NCBI GenBank assembly: GCA_947628445.1
Contig: CANQZX010000021.1
Location: forward strand, 1-16,244
DNA from: an uncultured Bacilli bacterium
GTDB lineage: Bacteria; Bacillota_I; Bacilli_A; RF39; UBA660
Direction of reading: 5' to 3'
Length of the DNA: 16,244 nucleotides
A program made the position numbers and the translations under genes. The notes beneath the pieces are model-generated. The model was given only the letters and a program-made list of their open reading frames with translations. It was not told where the DNA came from and searched no databases. Position 1 is the stretch's first letter. Every line of letters starts with the position of its first letter. This document shows positions 15,465-16,244 of this stretch, in pieces.

Positions 15465-15905
15465 TTATTTAGAATATGTTAGAAAAGTTTCTAAAGTTGT
15501 TTGACATACTTGATCAATAGCGGCTTCATTTTCGGTTTTACTCAATAAAACCTCTAGTTTTTTAAACTCATCACTTAAATCTTGATCTAAAACTTTTTTA
15601 ATAAAAAAATTGAGGTTTTGTTTCCGGTAGTAAGCATCTAACTTGGCTTTATTTTCTTCATTGGTCGTGGCACAAATTAAAACACGATAGTAATCATCAT
15701 CAGGATAAACTAACCGGCTATTAAATCTTGTAGCAAAGGCCTCAGCATTATCCTTTTGGGCAAAAACCCCCACTTGAAATAAATAAAGCGTATTTTTATT
15801 CTGAGTTAAAGCCACAACCTCTTTATTAATATCATGATAAAATAAAAACGCAAAAAAACAACCTATTAAAATACCACCCAAAACCCACTTTATATATCCC
15901 TTCAT
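15465..15905 (-). CDS. SPOR-domain membrane protein, SpoIIB-like position (146 aa)
   Basis: One N-terminal membrane helix (about 7-23) followed by a SPOR-type domain (about 38-106): LYLFQVGVFAQKDNAEAFAT, then YRVLICATTNEENKAKLDAY and NFFIKKV. SPOR domains bind septal peptidoglycan lacking stem peptides. A helical tail (108-146) follows. It is much smaller than Bacillus SpoIIB, but it lies upstream of mreC as spoIIB does (with maf, radC and mreB between them in Bacillus), so it is a candidate SpoIIB relative or simply a division protein. AGGTGAG lies 4 nt before the ATG, and mreC starts 19 nt after its stop. No convincing SigA promoter is seen in the 60 bp upstream. Confidence 0.8.
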   Translation of the reverse strand: MKGYIKWVLGGILIGCFFAFLFYHDINKEVVALTQNKNTLYLFQVGVFAQKDNAEAFATRFNSRLVYPDDDYYRVLICATTNEENKAKLDAYYRKQNLNFFIKKVLDQDLSDEFKKLEVLLSKTENEAAIDQVCQTTLETFLTYSK

Positions 15906-15964
15906 TTAACTCACCTAAGGATAAGATACTCTAAAATAAACGCATATTTTGTCGAAAAAAGGTG

Positions 15965-15995
15965 AAAAAAAAGAAAAGTTGTAATTTCTTTTCTT
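15965..15995 (-). terminator. Rho-independent terminator after the 53-aa gene
   Basis: On the minus strand AAGAAAAG pairs with CTTTTCTT around a 9-nt loop and leads into a run of further T (plus-strand A run from 15965). The stem is AT-rich but perfect, and the tract is long. It lies 8 nt after the stop of the 53-aa gene. Confidence 0.75.
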
Positions 15996-16003
15996 AAAAT
16001 AAA

Positions 16004-16165
16004 TTATTTAACCGTTTTTTTCATCATTTTACTGGCTTCATCGGCCGCATTATTTAAGATTTTTTCGACGTTTGCCTTCTTTTGTTTATCCATCATCATG
16101 TAAGCGGCACCCCCCAGCATCGCCATTAAAGCCATGGCTCCCATAACACTCATTGTTTTTTTCAT
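16004..16165 (-). CDS. Small Met-rich membrane protein (53 aa)
   Basis: Reads MKKTMSVMGAMALMAMLGGA, then AYMMMDKQKKANVEKILNNA and a tail ADEASKMMKKTVK. A short basic start and one membrane helix (about 5-25) are followed by a charged amphipathic cytoplasmic helix, an architecture resembling small YtxH-like proteins, though no family motif is recognised. Eleven of 53 residues are Met, several spaced three apart along the membrane helix. It is supported by GAGGT 4 nt before the ATG, a terminator right after the stop, and coding-like codon choice. A TATAAA-like -10 lies at the window edge; its -35 would fall outside. Confidence 0.75.
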   Translation of the reverse strand: MKKTMSVMGAMALMAMLGGAAYMMMDKQKKANVEKILNNAADEASKMMKKTVK

Positions 16166-16188
16166 TCTAACCTCACATTCCTTTCACT

Positions 16189-16226
16189 TTGTTCAAGGCA
16201 CACATTGTCATGAAAACATTGAACAA
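16189..16226. repeat. Inverted repeat upstream of the 53-aa gene
   Basis: TTGTTCAA (16189-16196) and TTGAACAA (16219-16226) form a perfect 8-bp inverted repeat separated by 22 bp, lying 24 bp before the start codon. There is no T-tract, so it is more likely an operator or a 5' UTR stem than a terminator. It does not match CIRCE or the Gram-positive LexA box. Confidence 0.55.
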
Positions 16227-16244
16227 AATTTATTTTATATTTAT

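Noticed and set aside
16189..16226. CIRCE or LexA-type operator
   Set aside because: The arms TTGTTCAA/TTGAACAA with a 22-bp spacer do not match CIRCE (TTAGCACTC-N9-GAGTGCTAA) or the Gram-positive LexA box.

Overview
The window looks like a chromosomal segment of a low-GC Gram-positive bacterium (Bacilli/Firmicutes), probably an uncultured gut-type lineage. The signs are: AT-rich DNA with consensus SigA-type promoters; L27 made with an N-terminal extension and encoded beside its processing protease Prp; a probable L21 leader; an MreCD/SpoIVFAB-like/Obg gene order known from Bacillus; a DUF285 (BspA-like) surface protein; and pyruvate phosphate dikinase. TGA is used as a stop (mreC, mreD, the 226-aa gene) and tryptophan is encoded by TGG (for example in Obg), so this is not a code-4 mollicute. 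The species cannot be named from sequence alone.

Layout. Nearly everything is on the minus strand, so transcription runs from high to low coordinates. In that direction: a Met-rich 53-aa membrane protein with its own terminator; a tight five-gene run of SPOR-domain protein, mreC, mreD, SpoIVFA-like and SpoIVFB-like; a two-gene unit of unrecognised paralogues (329 and 318 aa) with its own near-consensus promoter and terminator; a strong promoter and leader for rplU-prp-rpmA, closed by a perfect terminator; a second two-gene unit of different unrecognised paralogues (226 and 227 aa) with its own promoter; obg with its own promoter; then, after a lone plus-strand DUF192 gene that overlaps the 3' end of obg, a unit of the 993-aa DUF285 protein, ruvA and a pilin-like protein; and last ppdK behind a terminator/promoter junction.

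The backbone matches the Bacillus subtilis order spoIIB ... mreC-mreD-(minC-minD)-spoIVFA-spoIVFB-rplU-prp-rpmA-(spo0B)-obg ... ruvA. Here minCD, spo0B and the genes between spoIIB and mreC (maf, radC, mreB) are absent, and ruvB does not follow ruvA. Two tandem pairs of paralogues from two unrecognised families sit next to rplU-prp-rpmA, one pair on each side; these are the main candidates for something undescribed. The other notable features are the repeat architecture of the DUF285 protein and the RNA-level features around the rplU leader.

Functionally the window combines cell-shape and envelope genes (MreC, MreD, SPOR protein, SpoIVFA/B-like pair, DUF285 protein, pilin-like protein), ribosome assembly genes (L21, L27, Prp, Obg), recombination (RuvA) and central metabolism (PPDK).
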